Source of the DNA: Medicago truncatula
Lineage: Eukaryota; Streptophyta; Magnoliopsida; Fabales; Fabaceae
Direction of reading: 5' to 3'
Length of the DNA: 64,000 nucleotides
Assembly: GCF_003473485.1 (NCBI RefSeq)
Contig: NC_053042.1
Location: forward strand, 14,342,501-14,406,500
Positions 21,286 to 32,020 of this stretch are shown here, piece after piece (within the stretch, counting starts at the first letter, position 1; each line of letters starts with the position of its first letter). The notes under the pieces are model-generated. The model did no database searches, was not told where the DNA came from, and saw only the letters and a list, made by a program, of their open reading frames with translations. The position numbers and the translations under genes are program-made.

Positions 21286-22550
21286 ATGGGTTTTACGGTC
21301 GCAGAGAGACTAAGGAGAGAAGAGTATGTGTTCCATGCAAAACTAGCACAACAAGCGGAACGCTACGAGGAGATGGTTTCCTTCATGCAGAAGATAGTTG
21401 TAGGGTACACACCAGCCTCAGAGCTTAGCTTGGAAGAGATGAACCTACTATCTGTCGCTTACAAGAACGCGACCGAACCACTTCGTGCGGCGTTGAGAAT
21501 CCTTTCAAAGGAGGAAGAAGGTAGAAAGAATGAAGATGTTCACTTTGTGCATGTTAAGAAATACAAGTCCAAAGTTGAATCGGAGTTGGAGAATGTTTGT
21601 GGTAGTATTCTGGAGTTGCTGGATTCGAAACTTATACCTTCTGCTTCATCGAGTGAGATTAGGGTTGTTTATTATCAGATGAAAGGTGATTATCAAAGGT
21701 ATATGGCTGAGTTTAAGATTGGTGATGACAAAAAATCTGCTGTTGAGGATATTATCTTGTCTTACAAGGCTGCACAGGTTTTTTTTTCTAAACCCTAACC
21801 CTAAAAAAAATGCTGTTTTATTTAGTTATTATTATTTTTTTTAATTTGAAAGATTTATTAACTAATATGTTGTGATTGTTTGAAGGATATTGCTGCTGCG
21901 GATCTTCGATCTTCTCATCCTATAAGATTGGGTTTGGCTTTGAATTTCTCGGTTTTCTATTATGAAATTCTTAACCGGTTTGACGAAGGTCTTGACATGG
22001 CTAGACAGGTTTGTGTTAATCCAATCTTGTTTGTTTGTTTTGCAATGACTATGAGGGATATATGCACTATGAAGTTATACTAATAGTTGTGTTCTTCCTT
22101 TAATTTGTGATGAATGTTTTCTATGAAATAGTTTGAGAAAATAGTTTGAGAAAATTAATAATATTAAGCATGTAATTATATGTGTAGGTGAATGAACAAA
22201 GGCCTATTCTTATCAAATGCTTTATGTGTCTCTCTTTTCTGTTCATGTTTGGCTTGTACTTGTACTGAATCAATTTTATTTTCCTTGTTGATAGGCTTTA
22301 GATGAAGCACGTAATGAGCTCAAATTGGGAGATGAATACTACAAAGACAGCACGGTTCGCATGCAACTTTTGAGAAACAACATCACCCTCTGGACTTTTG
22401 ATGACACGGTAAAATGTCTATACAATAATCATCACGTCAAAGCATTTTGATTAATAATCATTGGTCTCTTTATAATATTATCCCAAGTTGATCATAATCT
22501 AAGTTAAAGCTATATTTGGCTTCATGCAGGACCAGCTAGACGAGCATTGA
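21286..22550 (+). CDS. Divergent 14-3-3 protein, four exons
   Basis: 14-3-3 proteins are dimeric adaptors that bind phosphoserine/threonine peptides of client proteins. Exons, each bounded by GT/AG: 21286-21777, 21886-22008, 22295-22408, 22530-22550. They join in frame to 249 residues ending FDDTDQLDEH. Family signatures are clear: NLLSVAYKN (helix 3), [12 protein letters not shown] (helix 5), [19 protein letters not shown] (helix 7) and [10 protein letters not shown] (helix 9). The phosphate-binding set corresponding to K49, R56, R127 and Y128 of mammalian zeta is retained (K60, R67, R138, Y139). The normally conserved GARRAS loop is TEPLRAA, losing one Arg and the dimer-interface Ser, and the usual Tyr before the RY pair is Gln. 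The protein is slightly shorter than typical plant 14-3-3s (about 255-265). The gene structure is intact, so it is probably expressed but with altered dimer or client preference. Confidence 0.9.
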
Positions 22551-22689
22551 GCACTGATATTCCATATAGGTTGACAGACGGGGTGTATTCTTCCTCTGAA
22601 GGAGATGTCATTTTAGTCATTCCATATAAGTGTTAATTAAGAATCACCCTCATTAGGTCCATCTTGCTTTTGATTTTAGTCATTAGCTA

Positions 22690-22858
22690 GGAGGACAGGG
22701 ATGGTCTTTTTGTTGTTGGTTTCAGTGTTGTAGGTGCTCTTTCTTTAGGTTTGGTTGGGGTGTTTTTGGGCATTTTGTGTGTTCCATTCCTCATGTACAT
22801 TGATTACCTTTTTCTTATATATCTATATATCTATTTGCCATTCAAACAAAAAAAAAAA
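22690..22858 (+). mobile_element. LINE 3' end fragment with poly(A)
   Basis: GT/T-rich sequence (GTAGGTGCTCTTTC, GTACATTGATTACCTTTTTC, TATATCTATATATC) ends in an A-run at about 22846-22858. This is the typical 3' untranslated end of plant L1-type LINEs. It starts about 140 bp after the 14-3-3 stop codon and may supply part of that 3' flank. No reverse transcriptase is seen. 5' limit approximate. Confidence 0.5.
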
Positions 22859-24174
22859 ATCACCGACTCGAATATATAATTTGTTTCGAGAAAGACATAC
22901 TTACTAAATCGATCTCTTGCTCGGTCACAACACTGTTAAATAATCGAGTATTGTGATACAATACAAAACCTTTCAAACGACGAGCCTTAAAAGTGAAGGC
23001 ATTAGCTGACTCTAACCTTTCAAATGACGTTGCTATGTTGCTTTCTTGCACTTAAAAATGTTAATATTTTTGTTGATAATATTTTTGTTGATAATATATC
23101 TAGTAAGATTCGATTCACCATTAGAAAAATAGATCTTCAGATTAACAAATTAAATCTTGATTTGACAACTATGCGATATTGAATGACATTGAAAAAAGGA
23201 TCGTTTGTTTTCGCAAAAACCCATCTTTACCTTGATGATGTGAGCCAATCCACTGCTTCTAACTGTAATAGGTCTGGCTGCTAGGCCTTACATTGTTCCA
23301 AGAAGTTCTTTTAATTTGTCCTTACTAGGAAAACATAAAAAAAAAATATCCCTAAGGTTTTGTATGGAAGATTAATAAGTGACATTACCTTATTTACTAA
23401 GACAGAACTTGGAAAGACTTGGCTATGTCTAAGTGGAAAATCGATACAATCTAACCCACCATACTAACTGCACTGGAAAAGAACGGAACTATGATGGTTG
23501 TTCACGAATTCAGTTCGTGAACTATATTTGCCACAACTCAGTTCATTTGGTGCAATTCAGTTTGATTTAACTGTTTCTGTTTTTTTTAACTCTTATATTT
23601 GATTCGGTTCAGTTTAATTTTCTTTTTATATATCCTAATTTCAGTTTTACTATAACAATTTGGTATAGTTCGGTTCGCAAAGAATCAGTCCAGTTCAAAA
23701 AGGTACAGTTTAAGTGTCATGAGCAAAGGATAGAAGACATGCAAATGGCAAAGTCTACTGATATTGTCACCTTTGAAGGATGACTGCCGAGACACTCCGG
23801 CAAGATACATATGATTGCAACATCTTTAGTTCAGTAGTAAAATCTAGTTTACTGTTTTCATTTTCACCTCAACTAATAAACATAAGAGAATGGAAATTCA
23901 ACATTTCGCTCACCATTTTCGTTTACAATAGTTCAGTAGTCAAAACACTATTTTCATTATTTCTTTAAGAGACTAATGAAAATAGTGTTTTAAGAAACTT
24001 TATTAAAACGAATAAGATCACTTGTCTCTATCACAATTATTGACTACAATTGTCTTCCATATACTTCTTAGGAATTTATAAACACAGATTTTAGAAATTG
24101 AAAACTGAATATTTTTAGAAAGTTAATACATGATGATGGCAAAAAACAAACAAGGACTCACCTCACCTAGTCAC
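22859..24174. other. Intergenic spacer
   Basis: No gene recognised. It contains a short local duplication (ATATTTTTGTTGATA twice near 23055-23095) and AT-rich sequence running into the 3' flank of CNL2. Confidence 0.5.
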
Positions 24175-27100
24175 TCATATGATCACTTGTCTGTTGATAA
24201 TTAAACATGGAATGTGAGAAATTTTAGGCCACTCTTTCCCTCCATTGCTTTTGCAACTTGCTTCCAGTAAAGGACACTTCTTGATGGTCAATACAGAAAG
24301 AGAAGAAGGAAGTCCCTCTTCTGGCAAGGATTCGAGTTTTCGACAGTATGCAATCTCAAGGTTTTCAAGAGATGTGAGATGCTGCAGCCACTTTCCATCC
24401 AAGCATTTTACATCAAGAAGATTATATATGTATAGTGACACCAGAGAATTTGGAAGCAATGGCACATTCATTTCCATAAGTGCATTCAAAAGATCATCAC
24501 CTCCAATGCGCAATGTTGTAAGAAAAGTGAGCCTTTGCAAAATCCACTCACTGATAGCTCTTGTCCAAGAACTTCCGCGACTGCAGACGTTTAAACTTCG
24601 TAAATTGATAGGTAAACCTTCATTTGCAAAAGACACAAGATTTGGAAGATTTTGAATAGTTAATCCTTTTAGGCCAGTGAAAATATTGATTGGTTCTGGA
24701 AGTGAATTAAGCTTGTCACACATTGACACATTCAAATAGGTAAGATTAGGTGCACTAAATTCATTTGTGGAAAACGACTCAAGTTCAGAACAAGAATGTA
24801 TGCTCAAATACTGAAGAAACAAGAGACTTTGTGTTGGATTTTCCGCAATTGAAATGAGTTTCAGATGTTCACAACGCATAATTCTAAGACTTTTGAGCAC
24901 AGGAAGAGAGCCTAGAGTAAAAGATGTCAATGAATGACAACTATTGTGTATTTCCAATTCCTCAAGTGATTTGTAATTACACAAAGATTCATGAGGAAGG
25001 AATTCTAGATTCTCACAATCACGTAAAGTGAGTGACCGCAAAGTTGTAGGTAGACCGTCTCTAGGGAATGAAGCCGAGGAAGGAATTCTCGAGAGGGTTA
25101 AGTCTAGGATCAAGTTGGTGCAGTTGAGCACAAGTGATGAATGAAAGTTTGTTGGTATGTTTTCTGTGAAGTATAACATTGAGTTAGGAAACAATAGAGG
25201 ACAGCCAGATAATTCAAAAGTTGAGGAAATTTGGTTTATAGGTAAGGTTCCTTTAAGTTTTGGACAATCCTTTAGAGATAGATGTAACAAATTTGGAAAA
25301 TCTGTTGTTGTATCTCCAATCAAGTTCCAGTCCTCCCACTCTGGCATATCCCTGAAGCGCAAAACCTGCAAGGAGGGAAATGGTTGAAATAAAGAGGAAC
25401 TAGAACTACTTCCATAGAATTCAGCACCAACAATCTTCACTGATTTCATACCAGAAATGTATAGTTCCCTGAGACCAAGTAGTTGTCCAAGTGGTGGAAG
25501 TGACCAACAATGATCGCAATCACTTATGCACAAGTACACCATATGAGCAAATGAAGAATCACCAAACCAATTCGGAAAGCTAGTTCCACCGTAGGATTTT
25601 ATGGTTAGTTTCTTCAAACTTGAAGGAGGTTGTAGCTGTTCAAGTACAAGTCTTTCAATTTGTGTATCTAAAGTAGCACCATAATCCCATTCTAACGATA
25701 ACTCATCGACTTTTTCTTTGCTTTTCAAATTGGCTTGAAAAGCTTCAAAGGGATCAGTAACATTTTGTAGTTTTGAAAGGGAAAGTTTACCTTGTAGATT
25801 GGTGAAGTTTTTTAGCTCTCCAACCTTCAAACCTTCTTGCGATTTGCTGACAATAAAGGCAGACAAAGTTTGAAGATTTTGTAGTTTGGCTATTTGTGAA
25901 GGCATGTACTTCAAGTTTGTGCCACAAATATCAAGGTGTCTTAGATTGATCAAATTTCCCATATCCTCAGGCAATTCAATTAGTAACCAACATCTGGACA
26001 ACAACAAAGTCTGCAAATTGTAGAGCTTGCATGTTTCATATGGCAACCTTTGAATTTTAGTGTTGGAAAGATCCAGATATCGGAGATGAATCAAGTTTCC
26101 AAGATATTGAGGCAGATCGGTGATATTAAGGTAGTATGACAAGGACAATACCCGTAGAGGTCGTATTTCTGATAACAAGTCATGTAAAACCTTGTTTGAT
26201 AAGAAATATTTAGCATAATGTTGGTCTGGTAGCCACTCTAGTCTTACTGGTAACGATATGAATGTTCGAAGGCGTTTTGATTCATAGAGGCTGTCAAATT
26301 TATTGAAAGAGTCATACTTGCCTTTGTTGTATGACAAATGACGTACTCTTTCGACACTTTCTTGTAACTTTCGGTCGCCATACCTGATACAGTATGAAGA
26401 TGAAACCATTGTAGCTAAATCATTAATGAGGTCATGCATTTTGTAGTGTACACAATCATTGACTGACCATCGATGTATAAGTGACCTCGATACTAGTTCA
26501 TCAAAGTATTCATCAGCCACTTCTTCCATAGTTTTTCTACTTTTGGACTGGTGTACAAAGCCTTCTGCAATCCACAGCTGAACTACCATCTGTTTTTCAA
26601 AGATGAAGTTCTTAGGAAAAATCGAACAATAAGTGAAACATTGCTTTAAAGGAGAAGGTAGATGATTATAACTCAATAGCAAAGCCGGAAGCACCTTAAC
26701 ATTTGATAAATCCCAAATGTTGCTTTTTAATACCTTGTTCCAGCGATTTTCTGATAACTCGGATCGAAGAAGACCGCCTAGTGCTACTGCTGCTATTGGT
26801 AAGCCATCACACTTTTTCACAATTTCTTTGCCAATAAATTCTAGGTTCGACCGGTTTCTGCAATTATATGGTCCAAATGCATGTTTGGCAAGTAAAGACC
26901 AGCAATCTTCACTCGCCAAAGGCAGCAAATGGTAGATAGGAAAAGAGGTTTGCATAGACCTTGCAACACTTTCATCTCGTGTCGTGACAATGATTCTACT
27001 TCCCTTTTCACCAGCACTAAAAATGTCCATTAGATTATTCCAATCAACATAGCTTCCATCCCAAATATCATCTAGTACAAGTAAAAATCTCCTATTTCTT

Positions 27101-27924
27101 AAGCTTTGTTGCAATTCCACTTGTAGAATGTTGAGGTTATTTGTGTCTACAGGTTTAAAAGTAATAGATTCAAGAATTACTTTAGTAACCCTACAAACAT
27201 CAAAATCCTTTGAAATATATGCCCAAGCTTTAAGATCAAAATTGTCTTCTACTTCATGATCATTGAAAAGGAGTTTAGCTAGTGTTGTTTTTCCAAGCCC
27301 TCCCATGCCTACAATGGAAATCACTCCTATTTTACTTCCACTTACACTACCATCTTCTAAAAGCAAAAACTCTTTAAGTTTCTTCTTTTCATCATCTCTA
27401 CCACAAATAGAAGATTCATCAACAACAACAGAACTTGTAGGATTTCCATACCAAATACTATTGGAAACACCTTGTTTAAGTTGCAGGATGTCTTTTTGCA
27501 ATGCAAAATGCTCTAATCTTTGAAACAATTCATGTATTCTAGAATAGATAGCTTCCGGAAACCGTTTAAAAGGAGAAGAGTAAAGATATATGACCTGATC
27601 AATGATGGTTTGACTTTGAGGGCAACCTTCGATTTTCCACCGCAAAGCCTCAGTGTTGATCTCATCAAGCAAATCATCAGCATCAAAAACAACATGTGTG
27701 AGCTCATCCAGCCATTCTTTGACAGCAGGGTTGGTGATTTGCTTCTCCTCAGCATCATTCAACACAGCTTGAAGACTTAACAGTGTTATTTTCAGCTTTT
27801 TGAGGAGTGAAACATCAAGTTCCTTGCTATGAAAGAAATTTAAAAACTCTTTGGAAACGATCTTGTTTAATAGCACCTCTACCGAAGCCGAAAGGAATGC
27901 TTCTCCTACAAATGCAGCAGCCAT
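24175..27924 (-). CDS. CNL2: intact CC-NB-LRR disease resistance protein
   Basis: An intracellular immune receptor of the RPP13-like CNL class, encoded by one uninterrupted exon (1,249 residues). I chose the ATG at 27922-27924 because it starts MAAAFVGEAFLSASVEVLL, matching the start of its paralogues; the frame stays open 40 codons further upstream. Order: Rx-type coiled coil 1-150 with DADDLLDEI (81-89), P-loop GMGGLGKTT (206-214), RNBS-A FDLKAWAYISKDFDV (229-243), kinase-2 LLVLDDIWD (281-289), RNBS-B (308-321), GLPI (374-377, variant of GLPL), RNBS-D CFTYCSIFPKN (429-439), MHDL (496-499), then LRRs to the C-terminus. All nucleotide-switch motifs needed for ADP/ATP exchange are present, so this is the likely functional gene of the cluster. 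No transmembrane segment or signal peptide is seen. Confidence 0.95.
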   Translation of the reverse strand: MAAAFVGEAFLSASVEVLLNKIVSKEFLNFFHSKELDVSLLKKLKITLLSLQAVLNDAEEKQITNPAVKEWLDELTHVVFDADDLLDEINTEALRWKIEGCPQSQTIIDQVIYLYSSPFKRFPEAIYSRIHELFQRLEHFALQKDILQLKQGVSNSIWYGNPTSSVVVDESSICGRDDEKKKLKEFLLLEDGSVSGSKIGVISIVGMGGLGKTTLAKLLFNDHEVEDNFDLKAWAYISKDFDVCRVTKVILESITFKPVDTNNLNILQVELQQSLRNRRFLLVLDDIWDGSYVDWNNLMDIFSAGEKGSRIIVTTRDESVARSMQTSFPIYHLLPLASEDCWSLLAKHAFGPYNCRNRSNLEFIGKEIVKKCDGLPIAAVALGGLLRSELSENRWNKVLKSNIWDLSNVKVLPALLLSYNHLPSPLKQCFTYCSIFPKNFIFEKQMVVQLWIAEGFVHQSKSRKTMEEVADEYFDELVSRSLIHRWSVNDCVHYKMHDLINDLATMVSSSYCIRYGDRKLQESVERVRHLSYNKGKYDSFNKFDSLYESKRLRTFISLPVRLEWLPDQHYAKYFLSNKVLHDLLSEIRPLRVLSLSYYLNITDLPQYLGNLIHLRYLDLSNTKIQRLPYETCKLYNLQTLLLSRCWLLIELPEDMGNLINLRHLDICGTNLKYMPSQIAKLQNLQTLSAFIVSKSQEGLKVGELKNFTNLQGKLSLSKLQNVTDPFEAFQANLKSKEKVDELSLEWDYGATLDTQIERLVLEQLQPPSSLKKLTIKSYGGTSFPNWFGDSSFAHMVYLCISDCDHCWSLPPLGQLLGLRELYISGMKSVKIVGAEFYGSSSSSSLFQPFPSLQVLRFRDMPEWEDWNLIGDTTTDFPNLLHLSLKDCPKLKGTLPINQISSTFELSGCPLLFPNSMLYFTENIPTNFHSSLVLNCTNLILDLTLSRIPSSASFPRDGLPTTLRSLTLRDCENLEFLPHESLCNYKSLEELEIHNSCHSLTSFTLGSLPVLKSLRIMRCEHLKLISIAENPTQSLLFLQYLSIHSCSELESFSTNEFSAPNLTYLNVSMCDKLNSLPEPINIFTGLKGLTIQNLPNLVSFANEGLPINLRSLNVCSRGSSWTRAISEWILQRLTFLTTLRIGGDDLLNALMEMNVPLLPNSLVSLYIYNLLDVKCLDGKWLQHLTSLENLEIAYCRKLESLPEEGLPSSLSVLTIKKCPLLEASCKSNGGKEWPKISHIPCLIINRQVII

Positions 27925-28592
27925 GTATGTATGTTTTTTCTTTGGTTCAATAGGATGATGACAAAGTAGAAATTGGCTAACAAGAAAATCAGTGTGGAAA
28001 TAAACTATGTTTCCTTCTAGCAAAGGTTGTTTATGTGAAGTCAAATAAATTGCTAAAGGTTGCTTTCTTATTGAGCATAGTCACTCTAATTGACAGTGAG
28101 AGTTGATCTAAAGTCAATGAAACAAAAAAGTAGCAAATGTGAAAACAAATGAAAATGAAGATAGTTTTTGAAATTATTATTTGATTAAATGTCAACCACA
28201 TTGCTACAACTACTAATTTGTTGTTTTTATATGTTGTCATATTTAACTTACTTTGATGGATATAGTGAAGAAACAATAAAATAAAATTCAATGTAAAAAG
28301 GTCGATGAAAGGAAGATGCTAATTTGCATCCTTAAAGCAACTTTAATGGCTACTTTTCTAGTTGCGTTCGCCAACATGTAACTTGAAAATGAGAGTTTTT
28401 GCATAGAAAATGGTAGGAGTCTTCTTAAGTTGTAATAAAGTCAAATATAATTAAATATTAATATACTATAAGGTAAAATTGTAGGATCTAATATAAGTGG
28501 GTTGCTTCAAGATGATCTGGTTTGAATGACAGCCACAAAATTAAAAAACTAAAAGTAGAAATAAAATCTTAAAAATTGTGTTATTTATTTTT
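27925..28592. other. CNL2 upstream region
   Basis: AT-rich DNA between CNL2 and the next TIR element. It presumably holds the CNL2 promoter, but I see no convincing TATA box or other site. Confidence 0.4.
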
Positions 28593-29466
28593 GGGTTAAT
28601 TAAGTTTTTGGTCCCTATAAATATCTGCAGTTTTGTTTTTAGTCCCTATAAAAATAAATCACACTTTTTAGTCCCTACAAAATATTCCGTTAGTGTTTTT
28701 AGTCTCTGTTAAATTAAAATTTGTTTAATTATGCTTAAAATTTTAAATTTTTTAATGATTTTTTACATACTTGTTTAAAACATTATAAAAGGTTCCGCCA
28801 CAATAAATTAGCTCAAAATTTTATTTTTAGGTCCAAATTTTCGTTAGTTTTATCTTGAATTTTTGGCGTTTTAAAAAAATTATATTTAATTCATTACATG
28901 TTAAAAAATTCTAATTTTTTATAAAAGGGATTATTATAATGTTCTTAACATATGTCTGTTAAAAATCATTTAAAAATATAAAAGTTTAAGTATAAATTAA
29001 ACAAATTTCAATTTAACAGGGACCAACACATACTTTTAGTCCTTGTAAAATTAAAATTTGTTTAATTGTGCTTAAACTTTTAAATTTGTAACATATTTTT
29101 CACATACTTACTTAGAATAATATACCAATTTCCTCCGCAAAAAAGTAACTTAAAATTGTATTATTAGGTCCAAATTTTCATTAATATAATCTTAAAATTT
29201 GGCTTTTAGAAAAATTCATATTTAATTCATTACATGTTAAAAAACTAAAAAAAATTACAAAAGAGTGTCTTACGATGTTATGAACATATATCTAAAAACT
29301 CTTTCAAAAATTTAGGAGTTTAAGCATAATTAAACAAATTTTAATTTAACAGGGACTAAAAACACTAACAGAAAATTTTGTAGGGACTAAAAAGTGTGAT
29401 TTATTTTTATAGGGACTAAAAACAAAACTGCAGATATTTATAGGGACCAAAAAACTTAATTAACCC
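28593..29466. mobile_element. Mutator-like MITE, 874 bp, with 9-bp TSD
   Basis: The termini GGGTTAATTAAGTTTTTGG and CTTAATTAACCC begin inverted repeats of about 150 bp, both made of repeated GTCCCTA/TAGGGAC modules. The same 9 bp, TTTATTTTT, flanks both ends (28584-28592 and 29467-29475). Long TIRs with a 9-bp TSD fit the Mutator superfamily, although the TSD is low-complexity. The middle is AT-rich and partly an internal duplication, with no transposase. Confidence 0.8.
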
Positions 29467-29595
29467 TTTATTTTTTTAATTTTATTTTCAGGTTCTTAAC
29501 TTGTACACATATTTTTAGTCTCTTATGTCTTCCTCACCGTTACCTTACCTAAACACTAAGGTAGCTAACAGAGTTCTTGTCGCAAATTTTTGTGA

Positions 29596-29982
29596 GGCTA
29601 AAATATGGTTTTAGTCCCTGCAAATATGTCTCGTTTTGGTTTTAGTCCCTGTAAAAAAAAATTGTTTTTGGTCCCTGCAAAATTTTTAGTTTTTGAAAAT
29701 AGTCCCTGACCCCACTTTTGTGATGATTTGTATACGTGGCACATTATAACTGAATCAATTTTGTAGTTTTTGGTCCCTGCAAAATATTTTGTTTTTAAAA
29801 AAGGTCCCTGCAAAATTTTTTGCTTTTTAAAATAGTCCCTGGAGGGACTATTTTCAAAAACAAAATTCAGGGACTATTTTAAAAAACAAAAAATTTTGCA
29901 GGGACCAAAATCAATTTTTTTTTTAACAGAGACTAAAACTAAAACGAGGCATATTTACGGGTACTAAAACTATATTTTAGCC
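29596..29982. mobile_element. TIR element of the GTCCCTGCAAAAT type, 387 bp
   Basis: GGCTAAAATATGGTTTTAGT and its near-complement ACTAAAACTATATTTTAGCC end the element. The arms contain repeated GTCCCTGCAAAAT modules and meet near 29840-29850 (CCCTGGAGGGAC), so almost the whole element can fold back. TGA borders each end but a longer TSD is not evident. It lies only 130 bp from the previous element, which has similar modules. Confidence 0.75.
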
Positions 29983-32020
29983 TGACGATATGTAACACCC
30001 TTTCTTTGTTCTTAACTTTGCAATATTGGATCTGAGAAGGAAGCTAATTAAGATAAACCGTCAGTACAAATTTTGAGCATAACGAAAAATTTGAGAAACA
30101 TTTTACGGAGTTAAAAGCAAATTAAAATATTCAGATTATCCTACAAAGGGTTTTTTAGAAAGGATTATAGATCATTTTGATGATTTACTCTTTTTTAAAT
30201 ATAATATTATTATTTTTTGTGATGAAATACACTATTTATTAGTATTACTAATTTTATCAGTAGGATTGACTTGCATAAATATAATGAATCACCCTCACAA
30301 TTTTATAATTAAACATTAGAGATAAATGTTTTTCTTCGACATCTTTATATCTAATCCAAAGGTACATTTGCAAACAATACTTACAAAACCCTAAACCTAG
30401 CACATTTGGCACTAAACACAATTTGGTACACCTAACCACAATTAATGCATAACTACTTGAGTACCTAATGTGATTTTGAAATTCAAATCTCCCAACTACA
30501 AATCTATATTCATGCCACGCGTGTTTTCAAAGTGTTCAATACCAATGTCATGGGAAACAAACAATTGAAACATATATCATCCTCTTCACTGCCCAAGGAA
30601 ACAAATCAGAAGCACTAAGCCCCAAAGGTTTCCCCCAAACTGTTTTTATTCCAACAATCAAATCTTCAGAAACTATGAATCTCTCCATAAAAAGTTTTGG
30701 CTTTCTCTCAATCTCTCAAGAAACAGGTGAATCGCCCTCAATCTTTTTCTCAATCCTTTTCGTTGAACTTGAAATCTCTGAACCAAATCTTTCTCTCAAT
30801 TTGGCGCTTACTCAGTGGTTGAACTCGAATCTCTGATGGTTTTATGCATGCTGCAACATGAATATTAGGATAGGTCTCATGCTTCCAAGAACATGGGACT
30901 GAAGTTGAAAAAGCCATAGAGCAATTAGGAAAATCAAGGTAGTCTCACTTTTAAATCAGATTTTGATTTCACCATCTATGAATTATTTTGTGCATTTCTC
31001 TATAGAATATTTATCTATGTTTTCTTGAACTATGTTTGCTAATAGTAAACTTAATGAATGGTTTCTCTATAGAATATTTTGAATTTTATTTACTGATAGC
31101 AACTTCAGTGTTATATGTTAAGGTTCAATTATTTAGTATAGTTAGTTAGGAGAAAAAAAAGTGAATAATTAGATAACATGATTACTAACATATTGGTAAA
31201 CCATTCATGATTTTAACGCTGAAGCTGTGATGATTGTCATATTTCATTGTTGTTTGTATCAGCTAATATTTAACTTCTTTAAAACTGATGCTTATACTTA
31301 TCTTTGTGTCAGCAGGACCTTAATCAATGTAAAGTGAAAGACAAGGTAGAAATGAAAAATAATAAGTATATAGATCCTTTCCTCAATGTACATTATTTTT
31401 ATATGGGCAAGTTGAAGGCAAGTAGCTTCTGCCTGGGCAAGGAAGGTGTTGGGTTAAAAATTTGACGTGATGCTCTATGCTCTCTCTGTTTAAAGAAAAT
31501 TACTACATCAAATATATGTTTTTATAATGCATTTGTAATGATAAGCTACAAATTTAGTTGGATATGATGATTTTCAAATTTAGTAGTTAATGCAGATAAA
31601 ATATTTCTACGATTAATAATTTACCCATGCAAGAATTCCATTTAAATTTCATTGGAGACATTAGTTGTATCACTTAAACATGTAGGAGTATTAACAAAAG
31701 TTGGCATATACCTTCTACAACCGGTGTTTTCGCATGGTCAGTATTATGTAGCAATATCAAGAGTTACATAGAAAAATACGTAAGAAAAGTTTGCTAATAG
31801 ATGAAGACGGTGTTGAGATAATGAGATTGTTAGTAATTTGAATGTATTGTTTAAAGAAAATTTTCAAAATGTATACACACAAGAAACTTAAATTATTATT
31901 GTATTTAATTTTATGAGAGTTGAATGTTAAGTTGGATTGTACGATATAATCTTACTTTTTGTCTACTACATTTACAATTTATATGACCCGTGCGGCAGCA
32001 CGCACGGGTGAAAAGTCTAG
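29983..32020 (+). mobile_element. Helitron 3' terminus and probable body
   Basis: At 31986-32009 ACCCGTGCG-GCAGCA-CGCACGGGT forms a perfect 9-bp hairpin, followed by GAAAAGT and CTAG (32017-32020) and then T. A GC-rich hairpin a few bases before terminal CTRR, next to a T, is the diagnostic Helitron 3' end. The 5' TC terminus could not be identified, so the start given is simply the previous element boundary and the true element may be shorter. No Rep/helicase frame is present, so it would be non-autonomous. Confidence 0.6.
31986..32020 (+). terminator. Helitron terminal hairpin plus CTAG
   Basis: A perfect 9-bp stem with a 6-nt loop, then CTAG 8 nt later. This is the rolling-circle termination signal of the element, not a transcription terminator. 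Confidence 0.8.
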
